Source: Enterococcus sp. BWR-S5
Lineage (GTDB): Bacteria > Bacillota > Bacilli > Lactobacillales > Enterococcaceae
NCBI RefSeq assembly: GCF_016745255.1
Contig: NZ_JADOEQ010000003.1
Coordinates: forward strand, 62,001-126,000
Length of the DNA stretch: 64,000 nucleotides
Direction: 5' to 3'
Below the pieces are notes generated by a model. It was not told the origin of the DNA. It searched no databases and saw only the letters and a program-made list of their open reading frames with translations. Positions 56,945 to 64,000 of the stretch are shown one piece after another. The translations under genes and the position numbers were made by a program. Each line of letters begins with the position of its first letter. The first letter of the stretch is position 1.

Positions 56945-58294
56945 ATGAAAGTTGTAGTTGTAGGATGTACTCATGCTGGAACAGCTGCTGTAAAAAACAT
57001 TTTGGCAAATCATCCGGAGGCAGAAGTAACTGTTTATGAAAGAAATGACAATGTGTCATTCTTATCATGTGGGATTGCTTTATATGTTGGAGGAGTCGTG
57101 AAAGATCCTGCAGGTTTGTTCTATTCCAATCCAGAAGAACTGGCATCATTGGGTGCTAAAGTAAATATGGAGCATGAAGTGCAATCTATTGATGTCGACA
57201 ACAAAGAAGTTGTTGCAAAAGACCTAAATACTGGAACCGTTGAAACTGTTGCTTATGACAAATTAGTTATGACAACTGGTTCATGGCCAATTATCCCGCC
57301 AATTCCAGGAATTGAATCTGAGAATATCCTATTGTGTAAAAATTACAATCAGGCAAATGTAATCATCGAAAAGGCAAAGGATGCTAAAAAAGTTGTCGTT
57401 GTCGGCGGCGGCTATATCGGAATCGAGTTGGTAGAAGCCTTTGTTGAATCCGGTAAACAGGTAACCTTAATTGATGGGCTTGATCGTATTTTGAATAAAT
57501 ACTTAGACAAAGCTTTCACAGATGTATTAGAGAAAGAGCTTGTTGACCGTGGTGTGCAGCTTGCTCTAGGCGAGAATGTAAAAGAGTTCAAGGCTGATGA
57601 TTCAGGTGTTGTAACTAAAGTAATTACACCAAGCCAAGAATTTGATGCCGATATGGTTATTATGTGTGTGGGCTTCAGACCAAACACAGCGCTTCTTGAA
57701 GGCAAGGTAGACATGCTGCCAAATGGTGCATTGATTGTTGATGATTATATGCATACAAGCAACCCTGATATTCTTGCTGCAGGTGATAGTGCAGTTGTAC
57801 ACTATAACCCAAGCGGAACGAATAATTATATTCCATTGGCAACGAATGCTGTTCGCCAAGGAATGCTGGTGGGCTACAATTTGACAGAAAATAAACTGGC
57901 TTACCGTGGGACACAGGGAACATCCGGTCTATATCTGTTTGGCTGGAAAATCGGTTCTACAGGTGTCACTATGGAGAGCGGAAAATTGAATGGCTTAGAC
58001 GTTGAAGCAACCTATTTTGAGGATAACTATCGTCCTGAATTTATGCCGACAACTGAAAAGGTTATGATGGAACTAGTTTATGAAAAAGGCACAAACAGAA
58101 TTGTCGGTGGGCAGCTGATGTCTAAATATGACATTACTCAATCTGCAAATACTCTGTCTCTTGCAGTTCAGAACAAAATGACTGTTGAAGATTTGGCTAT
58201 TTCAGATTTCTTCTTCCAACCACATTTTGACAGACCTTGGAACTACTTAAATCTGTTGGCGCAAGCAGCATTAGCAGATATCAACAATAAATAA
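56945..58294 (+). CDS. nox: NADH oxidase, flavoprotein
   Basis: 449-aa FAD enzyme of the NADH oxidase/peroxidase/CoA-disulfide reductase family. The redox Cys42 is in SFLSCGIALYVGG. FAD loop VGCTHAGTAA, NAD loop VVGGGYIGIELVEAF and the second FAD motif NPDILAAGDSA are clear. In enterococci this locus encodes the water-forming oxidase that removes oxygen and recycles NADH. ATG 56945 follows GAAGGGG; the position after perR suits oxidative-stress control. Confidence 0.9.
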   Translation: MKVVVVGCTHAGTAAVKNILANHPEAEVTVYERNDNVSFLSCGIALYVGGVVKDPAGLFYSNPEELASLGAKVNMEHEVQSIDVDNKEVVAKDLNTGTVETVAYDKLVMTTGSWPIIPPIPGIESENILLCKNYNQANVIIEKAKDAKKVVVVGGGYIGIELVEAFVESGKQVTLIDGLDRILNKYLDKAFTDVLEKELVDRGVQLALGENVKEFKADDSGVVTKVITPSQEFDADMVIMCVGFRPNTALLEGKVDMLPNGALIVDDYMHTSNPDILAAGDSAVVHYNPSGTNNYIPLATNAVRQGMLVGYNLTENKLAYRGTQGTSGLYLFGWKIGSTGVTMESGKLNGLDVEATYFEDNYRPEFMPTTEKVMMELVYEKGTNRIVGGQLMSKYDITQSANTLSLAVQNKMTVEDLAISDFFFQPHFDRPWNYLNLLAQAALADINNK

Positions 58295-58319
58295 GCAAGT
58301 TCTGATACTATGAAGAGAG

Positions 58320-58354
58320 CGAGTATAGGTGTCATACCCTATACTCGTTTTTTT
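58320..58354 (+). terminator. Terminator after nox
   Basis: Stem CGAGTATAGG (58320-58329) / CCTATACTCG (58338-58347), perfect, T-run to 58354. Confidence 0.94.
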
Positions 58355-58476
58355 CTATGCGAACCATGAGAACTACCAGTACAAAAAGCAATAGTGGGTA
58401 AGCATAAGGTAAATATTTTGCCTTTTTCAACTATTTTTGAGATGCTTAATCTGTAGGAAAAAAATGAGGTGAAAAA

Positions 58477-59109
58477 ATGAATAACAAGTTAAAGGAAACA
58501 GTCATTCGTTCGCTGTTCGCGCTTTTAGGGGTAGCCATTCTAGCTTTTGGTGCAGCTACCTTGCGAATCGGTCAGGTTGGGTTAGACCCGTATACAGCTG
58601 CGAATATCGGGATTGGTGACACATTAGGACTTTCATTAGGTGTCTATCAGTTGGCAATCAATATTGTCATCTTGATTTTGGTTTTTATTTTTGGAAGAAA
58701 ATATATCGGTATAGGCACAATCATTAATATGGTTCTTGCCGGCTTCTTTATTGATTTTTTCACGTGGGTGTACACAGATATTTTTGCTATCAAGCTGACA
58801 CTTGTGATACGAGCGATATTGCTAATTGCAGGAGTGTTAATCTTTACCTTCGGTGCTTCCTTCTATATGTCAGCAAAGCTGGGAAATGCGCCTTATGATG
58901 CTATCGCGCCGATAATTGTCGACCGAACAAAGGCCAGCTACCGTGTTGTACGTGTGAGTCAGGATATTGGTTTTGTTTTACTGGCTTTCATTTTCGGAGG
59001 TCCGGTAGGAATAGGAACAGTTATTAATGCGTTCTTTACAGGACCGCTGATTGAGTTCTGGAATAAAAAAGTGAGTGAACCTCTGATTGAGGCTCAAGCA
59101 AAAAAATAA
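58477..59109 (+). CDS. YczE-type membrane protein
   Basis: 210-aa protein with five to six membrane helices. Two similar halves each contain a GxxGNAPYD/GQVGLDPYT-like segment (residues about 31-44 and 129-140: RIGQVGLDPYTAAN; SAKLGNAPYDAIAP), as in the YczE/YyaS family distantly related to YitT. Function unknown. GAGGTG precedes the ATG; a terminator follows at 59117-59153. Confidence 0.8.
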   Translation: MNNKLKETVIRSLFALLGVAILAFGAATLRIGQVGLDPYTAANIGIGDTLGLSLGVYQLAINIVILILVFIFGRKYIGIGTIINMVLAGFFIDFFTWVYTDIFAIKLTLVIRAILLIAGVLIFTFGASFYMSAKLGNAPYDAIAPIIVDRTKASYRVVRVSQDIGFVLLAFIFGGPVGIGTVINAFFTGPLIEFWNKKVSEPLIEAQAKK

Positions 59110-59116
59110 TTTTGGA

Positions 59117-59153
59117 AAAACCAGCAGATAGTTTAGAGCTTTCTGCTGGTTTT
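59117..59153 (+). terminator. Intrinsic terminator
   Basis: Stem AAAACCAGCAGA (59117-59128) / TCTGCTGGTTTT (59142-59153), perfect 12 bp. Confidence 0.9.
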
Positions 59154-59254
59154 GTTCCTGCTGCTCAAGTTTATCCGGCTTTTCTATCTAGTTACTCCAT
59201 TGTCGCTAGTGCTGTTCCGTGGTATGGTTTTAGTAGATGAAAGGAGGAGTAGAT

Positions 59255-60307
59255 ATGCATGTGAACACGTTGATTCGAAGCTATCGAAAAAAGCGAGGAA
59301 TGACACAAGAAAGCCTTGCCAGCCAATTGAATGTTTCAGCAGGAGCTGTCAGTAAATGGGAAACAGGTGCTTCTTTACCTGACACAGAGCTGTTGATTCC
59401 GTTAGCGAATGCGCTTCAGGTGAGTTTGGATGAGTTGTTTGGCTTTTCACTTAGCTTGTCAGATGAGCAACTTCAGACAATCAAAGCGGATATTATTGCC
59501 TCATTTGAACAAGGCTCCTTCTCAGATGGACTACTTTTGATAGAAAGGTATATCGCAGAGTATCCCCATTCAGAAGCGCTTGTTTATCAAGCAGCACATT
59601 TAATTTGGACATATAGCCTTCTTGTTCCTTTTGAGAGTGAAGAGGAAGTGCTTATAAGACGCGAGAAAGCATTTGAACTATATGAGCAGCTTTTCGATTC
59701 CGACAATGAGCTGATGCGATTAAATGCCTTATACAGCGGAGCAGTTATTTTAATGACTGCCAATCGGCTAAATGAATTAGAAGACCTGCTTCAGAAAATT
59801 CCGACAGCCGACTACGATACCTTTTACATGACCTTGCATGTTTTGGAAGGAAAAGGAGAATATTTGCAGGCAAGAGAACTTTCTTTGGCAAAGCTTTTTA
59901 GTCGAACCAATGAGCTGTGTTCTTTGTTGGCTATAACTGGGAGACTGTATGAACAGACCGAAGAGCCAAAGCAGGCAACCGTTTGTTTTAAGCTGCTTGA
60001 AAAACTAGAAGGGCTATTTCAATTAATTACCCCATCTGTGACAGAACCAAGAAAAATCAGAAGGTTGATAGAGGCTGGGGATGAAATACAAGCGGCTGCT
60101 GAGTTGAAAAAACACATGTTGACTCTGACCGAACAATCTCTTAATTGGAAGGAGCATTTCCTATTTTCTTCAATTAAGTTATCAGCAGGGGATAATGAGC
60201 AGAGGCAGATTAGGAAACTATACGTGCAAGAAATGTTAGCAGAGTTTGGTGACTTAGAAGGATGCGATGCCTATGAAGAAGCAAAAAAAATTGTCGCGGC
60301 TTTTTAG
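59255..60307 (+). CDS. XRE-type regulator with helical repeat domain
   Basis: 350-aa protein. The N-terminal HTH_3 domain (IRSYRKKRGMTQESLASQLNVSAGAVSKWETGASLPDTELLIPLANAL, residues 6-52) is followed by a long helical region reminiscent of TPRs, a layout seen in peptide- or stress-responsive regulators. AAGGAGG at 59241-59247 fixes ATG 59255. Upstream small ORFs in other frames are not supported. Targets unknown; an adjacent YitT gene is one candidate. Confidence 0.8.
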   Translation: MHVNTLIRSYRKKRGMTQESLASQLNVSAGAVSKWETGASLPDTELLIPLANALQVSLDELFGFSLSLSDEQLQTIKADIIASFEQGSFSDGLLLIERYIAEYPHSEALVYQAAHLIWTYSLLVPFESEEEVLIRREKAFELYEQLFDSDNELMRLNALYSGAVILMTANRLNELEDLLQKIPTADYDTFYMTLHVLEGKGEYLQARELSLAKLFSRTNELCSLLAITGRLYEQTEEPKQATVCFKLLEKLEGLFQLITPSVTEPRKIRRLIEAGDEIQAAAELKKHMLTLTEQSLNWKEHFLFSSIKLSAGDNEQRQIRKLYVQEMLAEFGDLEGCDAYEEAKKIVAAF

Positions 60308-60371
60308 CCATGATAGAAGTCTAAGACTTTTTCGAAGATAAATTATTTGAGATATAGCTATTCAATTTTAA

Positions 60372-60402
60372 GGGCTGCGGCACACACCGCTGCAGTCTTT
60401 TT
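60372..60402 (+). terminator. Likely terminator after the XRE regulator
   Basis: GGCTGCGG / CCGCTGCAGTC around CACACA, with mismatches, followed by a TTTTTT run. Confidence 0.65.
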
Positions 60403-60523
60403 TATTTTGTAAATCATAGCAACAGATTCAAATTGGTTTATTAAAATTCCTCTCATTTTTGATACAGAATAGGATCATCCATGGTAGTATAACGAAGGAT
60501 ATAAATGAGAGAGGAGCACGCAG

Positions 60524-61390
60524 ATGAAAACGTTTATTATGAAAAATTCAGTTCGAGATGCTTTGTATGTGACCGTAGGGTCTTTTTTATTGGCTGCAGC
60601 AATTAACAGTATTTTATTGCCTATGTCTATTGTTTCCGGTGGTGTCTCAGGGCTTAGTATTGTATTAAATCATTTTTTCGGGTGGAATCCTGCCCTGACC
60701 CTATACGCAATTAATATTCCCTTGCTAGTACTTTGTTTTATTTTTTTAGGAAAGGAAAATGGGTTTAAAACATTATATGGCAGCTTAATCTTTCCTTTTT
60801 TTGTAGGGATTACAGGTAATATTCCGGCACTTACGGATAATTTGCTGCTTGCTTCAATTTATGGAGGAATCGGTGTTGGGGTTGGTCTGGGACTGGTCTT
60901 TCGAGGGAATGCCTCAACAGGTGGAACGGCTATCCCGGCACAGATTATTCATAAGTATTTTAAAGTGCCCTTGGGTTTATCAGTCTCAATTGTTGATGGG
61001 TTTATTATTCTTTCGGGGCTGTTGGCCTTTGATGTGGACCGCATTTTATTTTCAATGATTTGCTTGTTCTTAACAGGACGAGTGATTGATATTATCCAAG
61101 TTGGTGTTGTTCGCTCAAAGAATGTTTTCATCGTTTCTCCTCAGTATGAGGAAATGAAACAGGAGCTGTTGAAAAACTTAGATAAGGGAGTCACCTTAAT
61201 CCCGATAGAAAGCGGCTATCATGAGAAAAAAGGAATGCTGATTATGACCGTCATCAAAGAAAAGGACTTTCCAAAATTGAAAGAAAGCCTGCTTCAGATT
61301 GATGAGCATGCATTCATTGTATCCATGGCTGCCAGCGAGGTCTTTGGCAGAGGCTTCAGCCTACAGCGTATTTTTGATTATATGGAATAG
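60524..61390 (+). CDS. YitT family membrane protein (second copy)
   Basis: 288-aa paralogue of the protein at 25330-26220. Membrane helices fill residues 12-185 with the motif GLVFRGNASTGGTAIPAQII in place of GLIYRVGGTTGGSD, and the DUF2179 domain covers about 205-278 (EMKQELLKNLDKGVTLIPIESGYHEKKGMLIMTVI). GAGAGGAG precedes the ATG. A hairpin terminator follows at 61414-61459. Function unknown. Confidence 0.85.
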   Translation: MKTFIMKNSVRDALYVTVGSFLLAAAINSILLPMSIVSGGVSGLSIVLNHFFGWNPALTLYAINIPLLVLCFIFLGKENGFKTLYGSLIFPFFVGITGNIPALTDNLLLASIYGGIGVGVGLGLVFRGNASTGGTAIPAQIIHKYFKVPLGLSVSIVDGFIILSGLLAFDVDRILFSMICLFLTGRVIDIIQVGVVRSKNVFIVSPQYEEMKQELLKNLDKGVTLIPIESGYHEKKGMLIMTVIKEKDFPKLKESLLQIDEHAFIVSMAASEVFGRGFSLQRIFDYME

Positions 61391-61413
61391 CTTTATAATA
61401 GGAATCTTAAGAG

Positions 61414-61459
61414 ACAGCAGATTAGATAGTCAAGCGACTAAACAATCTGCTGTTTTTTG
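61414..61459 (+). terminator. Terminator after the second yitT gene
   Basis: Stem ACAGCAGATT (61414-61423) / AATCTGCTGT (61444-61453), an inner TAGTC/GACTA helix, T6 tail. Confidence 0.93.
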
Positions 61460-61581
61460 CAGCTTCTTTTTCGGATAAAGATATAATTTTTTCTGAAATG
61501 ACTTTTTAGAATGGAAAATATTGGTATAATAAGACAATAAATTTTTGTCAGTCAGTTTTCGACAATGAAGGTGTGGGATAG

Positions 61582-62076
61582 ATGAATAAAAGAGCGCTAT
61601 TAGTCATTGATTTACAAATTGGTGTGGAATCCAAAGAAAAGAAGCTGTATCGATTAGATGAGATCATAAAGAAAGTAAATGAACAGATTAATGATTTTAG
61701 ACAAAGTAATCGACCAATTATTTTTGTTCAACATGAGGATGAAGAGCTCGTCGCAACATCTGAGTCCTGGCAGCTTTTTCCTGAGCTGAATGCAACGAAA
61801 GAGGACTACTATGTTGGAAAGACACATGCCAACTCGTTTTATAAAACAGGACTTAGTGAGTTACTGGAAGAGCTAGGTATCGACGAGCTTGAAATATGCG
61901 GAGCACAAACGGAATACTGTGTGGATACAACCATTCGTATGGCACACGGTTTAGGGTATCGCTTATTTATGAGACCAGGGACAGCGACGACTACTGACAA
62001 CGGTCACTTGAAGGCCTCTCAGATTATCAAACATCATGAAGCAATCTGGGACAATCGGTTTTTGACATTTATCTAA
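61582..62076 (+). CDS. Isochorismatase-family cysteine hydrolase
   Basis: 164-aa hydrolase. Catalytic Asp in ALLVIDLQIGVES (Asp10), Lys in YVGKTHANSFYKTGL (about residue 80-95) and Cys in GAQTEYCVDTTIRMAHGLGY (about residue 115) form the triad with a cis-peptide region before it. Family members include nicotinamidases and various amidases; this one is likely a small amidase with unknown substrate. GGTG precedes the ATG. Confidence 0.85.
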   Translation: MNKRALLVIDLQIGVESKEKKLYRLDEIIKKVNEQINDFRQSNRPIIFVQHEDEELVATSESWQLFPELNATKEDYYVGKTHANSFYKTGLSELLEELGIDELEICGAQTEYCVDTTIRMAHGLGYRLFMRPGTATTTDNGHLKASQIIKHHEAIWDNRFLTFI

Positions 62077-62155
62077 CGATGCTTGACTCTCTCCTAAGGT
62101 CAGGGTGTATCGTTGAATGAAAGAAAGCGACCTATTCTTGAAAGGAGAAATTCTG

Positions 62156-63037
62156 ATGGAAAAAATTCAAGCAAAGAAGCTTCTGACAAAGACTAAGAAT
62201 CGAGAATGGTTTGGGACTGATTACACGATGAATATTTATCGCGGGTGTCACCATGGCTGTATTTATTGTGATTCAAGAAGCGAATGCTATCAAATCGACA
62301 ATTTCGATCAGGTAACCTATAAGGAAAATGCTCTTGCGCTGTTGAATCAGGAGCTGCAAGGCAAGAGAAAGAAGGCTGTTATCGGTTTTGGTGCAATGTC
62401 AGATGCTTACAATCATCTGGAACGAAAGAAATGCCTCACAAAAAATGCCTTAGAGTTGATTGACACACATGGCTTTGGTGTTTCGTTGGCTACTAAAAGT
62501 GCATTACTGGAAAGAGATATCGAACGATTTAAATCGATTCAACAGCATTCGCCGGTAAATATCGGTTTTTCTTTCAGCACATCGCATGACAGGCTTGCCA
62601 GTCAAATAGAACGGCATGTCTCTTTGCCTAGTGAACGATTTGCAGCTTTGGCAAAGTGCAAAGAAAACAATCTTTATAGCGGCATCTTATTAATGCCGAT
62701 TCTACCGTATATTACAGATAATTTGAAGCTGCTGGTTGACTTGATCTATAAGGCACATGAAGCAAATACTGACTACATTTATCCTCTTTTTGGCATGACA
62801 CTGAGAGATAGACAAAAGGACTATTATATCAATGCCTTGGAAAAGCTGTCTCCGGAAATTGCCAACAAATACAAAAACGATAAAGTGAACCAGTATTTTT
62901 TTCCGGCAGAAGACTATGAGCGGTTGAATGATACATTTAAAAATTTATGTATAAAATTGGGAATCAGCTATAAGATGGCAGATATTATTGCCGGCTATCA
63001 GGACCAGTATCAAACGGAACAGGGAAGCCTATTCTGA
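62156..63037 (+). CDS. SplB-like radical SAM protein
   Basis: 293-aa radical SAM protein of the COG1533 type related to spore photoproduct lyase. The cluster motif CHHGCIYC (residues about 30-37: CxxxCxxC) is followed by DSRSECYQ and the barrel (FGAMSDAYNHLERK, LATKSALLERDIERF, GILLMPILPYITDN). These non-sporulating-bacterium members have no known substrate. ATG 62156 with AAAGGAG at 62141-62147 is preferred over 62117. Confidence 0.85.
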   Translation: MEKIQAKKLLTKTKNREWFGTDYTMNIYRGCHHGCIYCDSRSECYQIDNFDQVTYKENALALLNQELQGKRKKAVIGFGAMSDAYNHLERKKCLTKNALELIDTHGFGVSLATKSALLERDIERFKSIQQHSPVNIGFSFSTSHDRLASQIERHVSLPSERFAALAKCKENNLYSGILLMPILPYITDNLKLLVDLIYKAHEANTDYIYPLFGMTLRDRQKDYYINALEKLSPEIANKYKNDKVNQYFFPAEDYERLNDTFKNLCIKLGISYKMADIIAGYQDQYQTEQGSLF

Positions 63038-63058
63038 TGAAGAGAGAGGGAGAAGACA

Positions 63059-63560
63059 ATGACTATTCGGTCTATTCGTAAAGGAGATGGAGAAGCATTT
63101 TTAGCCATGCAGCGTCAGTTGGATCAAGAAAGTGACTTTATGCTGCTGTTGCCGGAGGAGAGAACAACAACAAATGAACAATCTGAACAGCATGTTGAAG
63201 ATGTGCTTGCTCGAAACGACTTTCTCTATGTCGCGTTGGATGATTCAGGACAAATTAGCGGGTATATTTATGCGGAAAGAGGCGAAGTCAAAAAAAATAA
63301 GCCATTCTGCTTATATTGTGATTGGACTGCAGAAAAAAATGCATAGAAAAGGAATCGCTACCTACTTTTTTAGAAAATTAGACCAATGGGCGAAAGAACA
63401 GCATATCAAGCGATTGGAACTGACTGTAATTACTCAAAATACAGGTGCAATCGCATTATACAAAAAGGCCGGATTTGAAATAGAGGGCACCAAAAAGAAC
63501 GCCATTTTCCAAAATGGCGTTTATCAGGATGAATATTACATGTCAAAAATTTTGAGTTAA
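63059..63560 (+). pseudogene. GNAT acetyltransferase interrupted by a frameshift
   Basis: The N-terminal half reads in one frame from ATG 63059 (MTIRSIRKGDGEAFLAMQRQ...YIYAERGEVKK), and the C-terminal half continues one base over (ISHSAYIVIGLQKKMHRKGIATYFFRKLDQW...LTVITQNTGAIALYKKAGFEIEG). The switch is at an A8 tract (63290-63297); seven A's would restore a full 166-residue enzyme. Without it, translation stops at 63344-63346. It may be a true pseudogene, a sequencing error, or a slippery tract allowing some full-length product. Confidence 0.82.
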
Positions 63561-63575
63561 CAGCTGTTTTCGTTC

Positions 63576-64000
63576 TTATCGGACAAGTAACTCGACACCA
63601 ACTAAAACAGTCGTGTCTGTCAACCCATTTTTTTGCATCAGTTCATCAAGTGAAAGTCCGTGGTTTTCAGCAATCAGTGATAGCGAGTCGCCTGCTTGAA
63701 CGACATAGGTACTTGCTTGCTCCTGAGTAGATGATTCAGGACTTGCCTGCTGTTGTTCAGAAACAGGAGGTTCAGCATTGTTTTGTAGCTCCTGATTTTC
63801 AGCTGAGCTGGCGCTTGTATCAGCCGGAGCTGCAGATGATTCGGTTGTGGATGATGAGCCTGTCGACGGTATTGTGTTTGTTGTATTACCTGCTGTCGAT
63901 ACTGTAGAGCTGCCTTTAGCAAGCTTATCTATTTCACTTTCAAGACGCGAGACTTGAGTAGCAAATGTCTCTTGTTTGTTATCCGATTGATAGGCATGAT
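63576..64000 (-). CDS. LysM protein, N-terminal part outside window
   Basis: The open frame enters from the right edge and ends at TAA 63578-63576. The visible 141 residues are a coiled-coil segment (QETFATQVSRLESEIDKLAK), a Ser/Thr/Ala/Gln-rich linker and a C-terminal LysM domain (YVVQAGDSLSLIAENHGLSLDELMQKNGL...GVELLVR). A signal or membrane anchor would be in the missing part. It resembles the LysM protein at 10245-10775 in layout. Expected to bind peptidoglycan outside the cell. Confidence 0.85.
   Translation of the reverse strand, partial: HAYQSDNKQETFATQVSRLESEIDKLAKGSSTVSTAGNTTNTIPSTGSSSTTESSAAPADTSASSAENQELQNNAEPPVSEQQQASPESSTQEQASTYVVQAGDSLSLIAENHGLSLDELMQKNGLTDTTVLVGVELLVR

Overview
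The window is about 64 kb of a low-GC Gram-positive chromosome. Gene content and order (xerD-ribT-scpAB-rluB, ypbB-recQ, cmk-rpsA-der-hup, ypiAB, dapB-cca, a complete aro operon, thyA-dfrA, lexA, perR, NADH oxidase), frequent TTG/GTG starts with strong AGGAGG sites, and several lactic-acid-bacterium-type proteins point to Enterococcus. This is an inference from protein resemblance; no search was run. I see no rRNA, tRNA, insertion sequence, prophage or CRISPR array, so the region reads as core chromosome with a few lineage-specific patches.

Layout. 1-3.3 kb: 3' end of xerD, a RibT-like acetyltransferase, chromosome-condensation genes scpA/scpB and pseudouridine synthase rluB. 3.3-7.7 kb: an FMN riboswitch driving the riboflavin transporter ribU, acetyltransferases, an Fpg/Nei-fold protein that lacks the catalytic proline, a hydrolase and a ferredoxin. 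7.7-17.7 kb: ypbB-recQ, a LysM membrane protein, cmk, rpsA, an Mga-like regulator, der and the HU gene. 17.9-22 kb is a patch of small genes: a stand-alone EF-Tu domain-3 homologue, a zinc-ribbon protein with no ordinary start codon, a 50-residue glycine-rich membrane peptide, an S24/S26-like protein, and an ECF sigma/anti-sigma pair with a matching ECF-type promoter. 22.4-30.5 kb: a degenerate dehydroquinate-synthase-like protein followed by ypiA-ypiB, a YitT protein, mazG-dapB-cca and membrane or hypothetical genes.

30.5-39.6 kb is the aromatic amino acid operon aroE-aroF-(GNAT)-aroB-aroC-tyrA-aroA-aroK-pheA, which carries erythrose-4-phosphate and PEP through chorismate to the Tyr and Phe branches. 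Its leader is the most interesting element of the window. A good promoter is followed by a 20-codon ORF ending in a run of Tyr and Phe codons, then five RNA segments that can form mutually exclusive hairpins 1:2, 2:3, 3:4 and a terminator 4:5. This is the architecture of ribosome-mediated (leader-peptide) attenuation, which is unusual in Firmicutes, where T-boxes or protein-mediated control are more common for amino acid operons. A second intrinsic terminator lies just behind it.

39.6-52.7 kb: LCP-family cell-wall protein, DegV, an ABC-F ATPase, thyA-dfrA, lexA with an SOS-box-like site, a YnzC-like protein, transketolase, a LysM glucosaminidase and ispH. 52.8-64 kb: cysK, a DinB-like protein, perR-ridA, the flavoprotein NADH oxidase, YczE- and YitT-type membrane proteins, an XRE regulator, an isochorismatase, a radical SAM protein, an acetyltransferase frameshifted at an A8 tract, and the 3' part of a LysM protein running off the right end.
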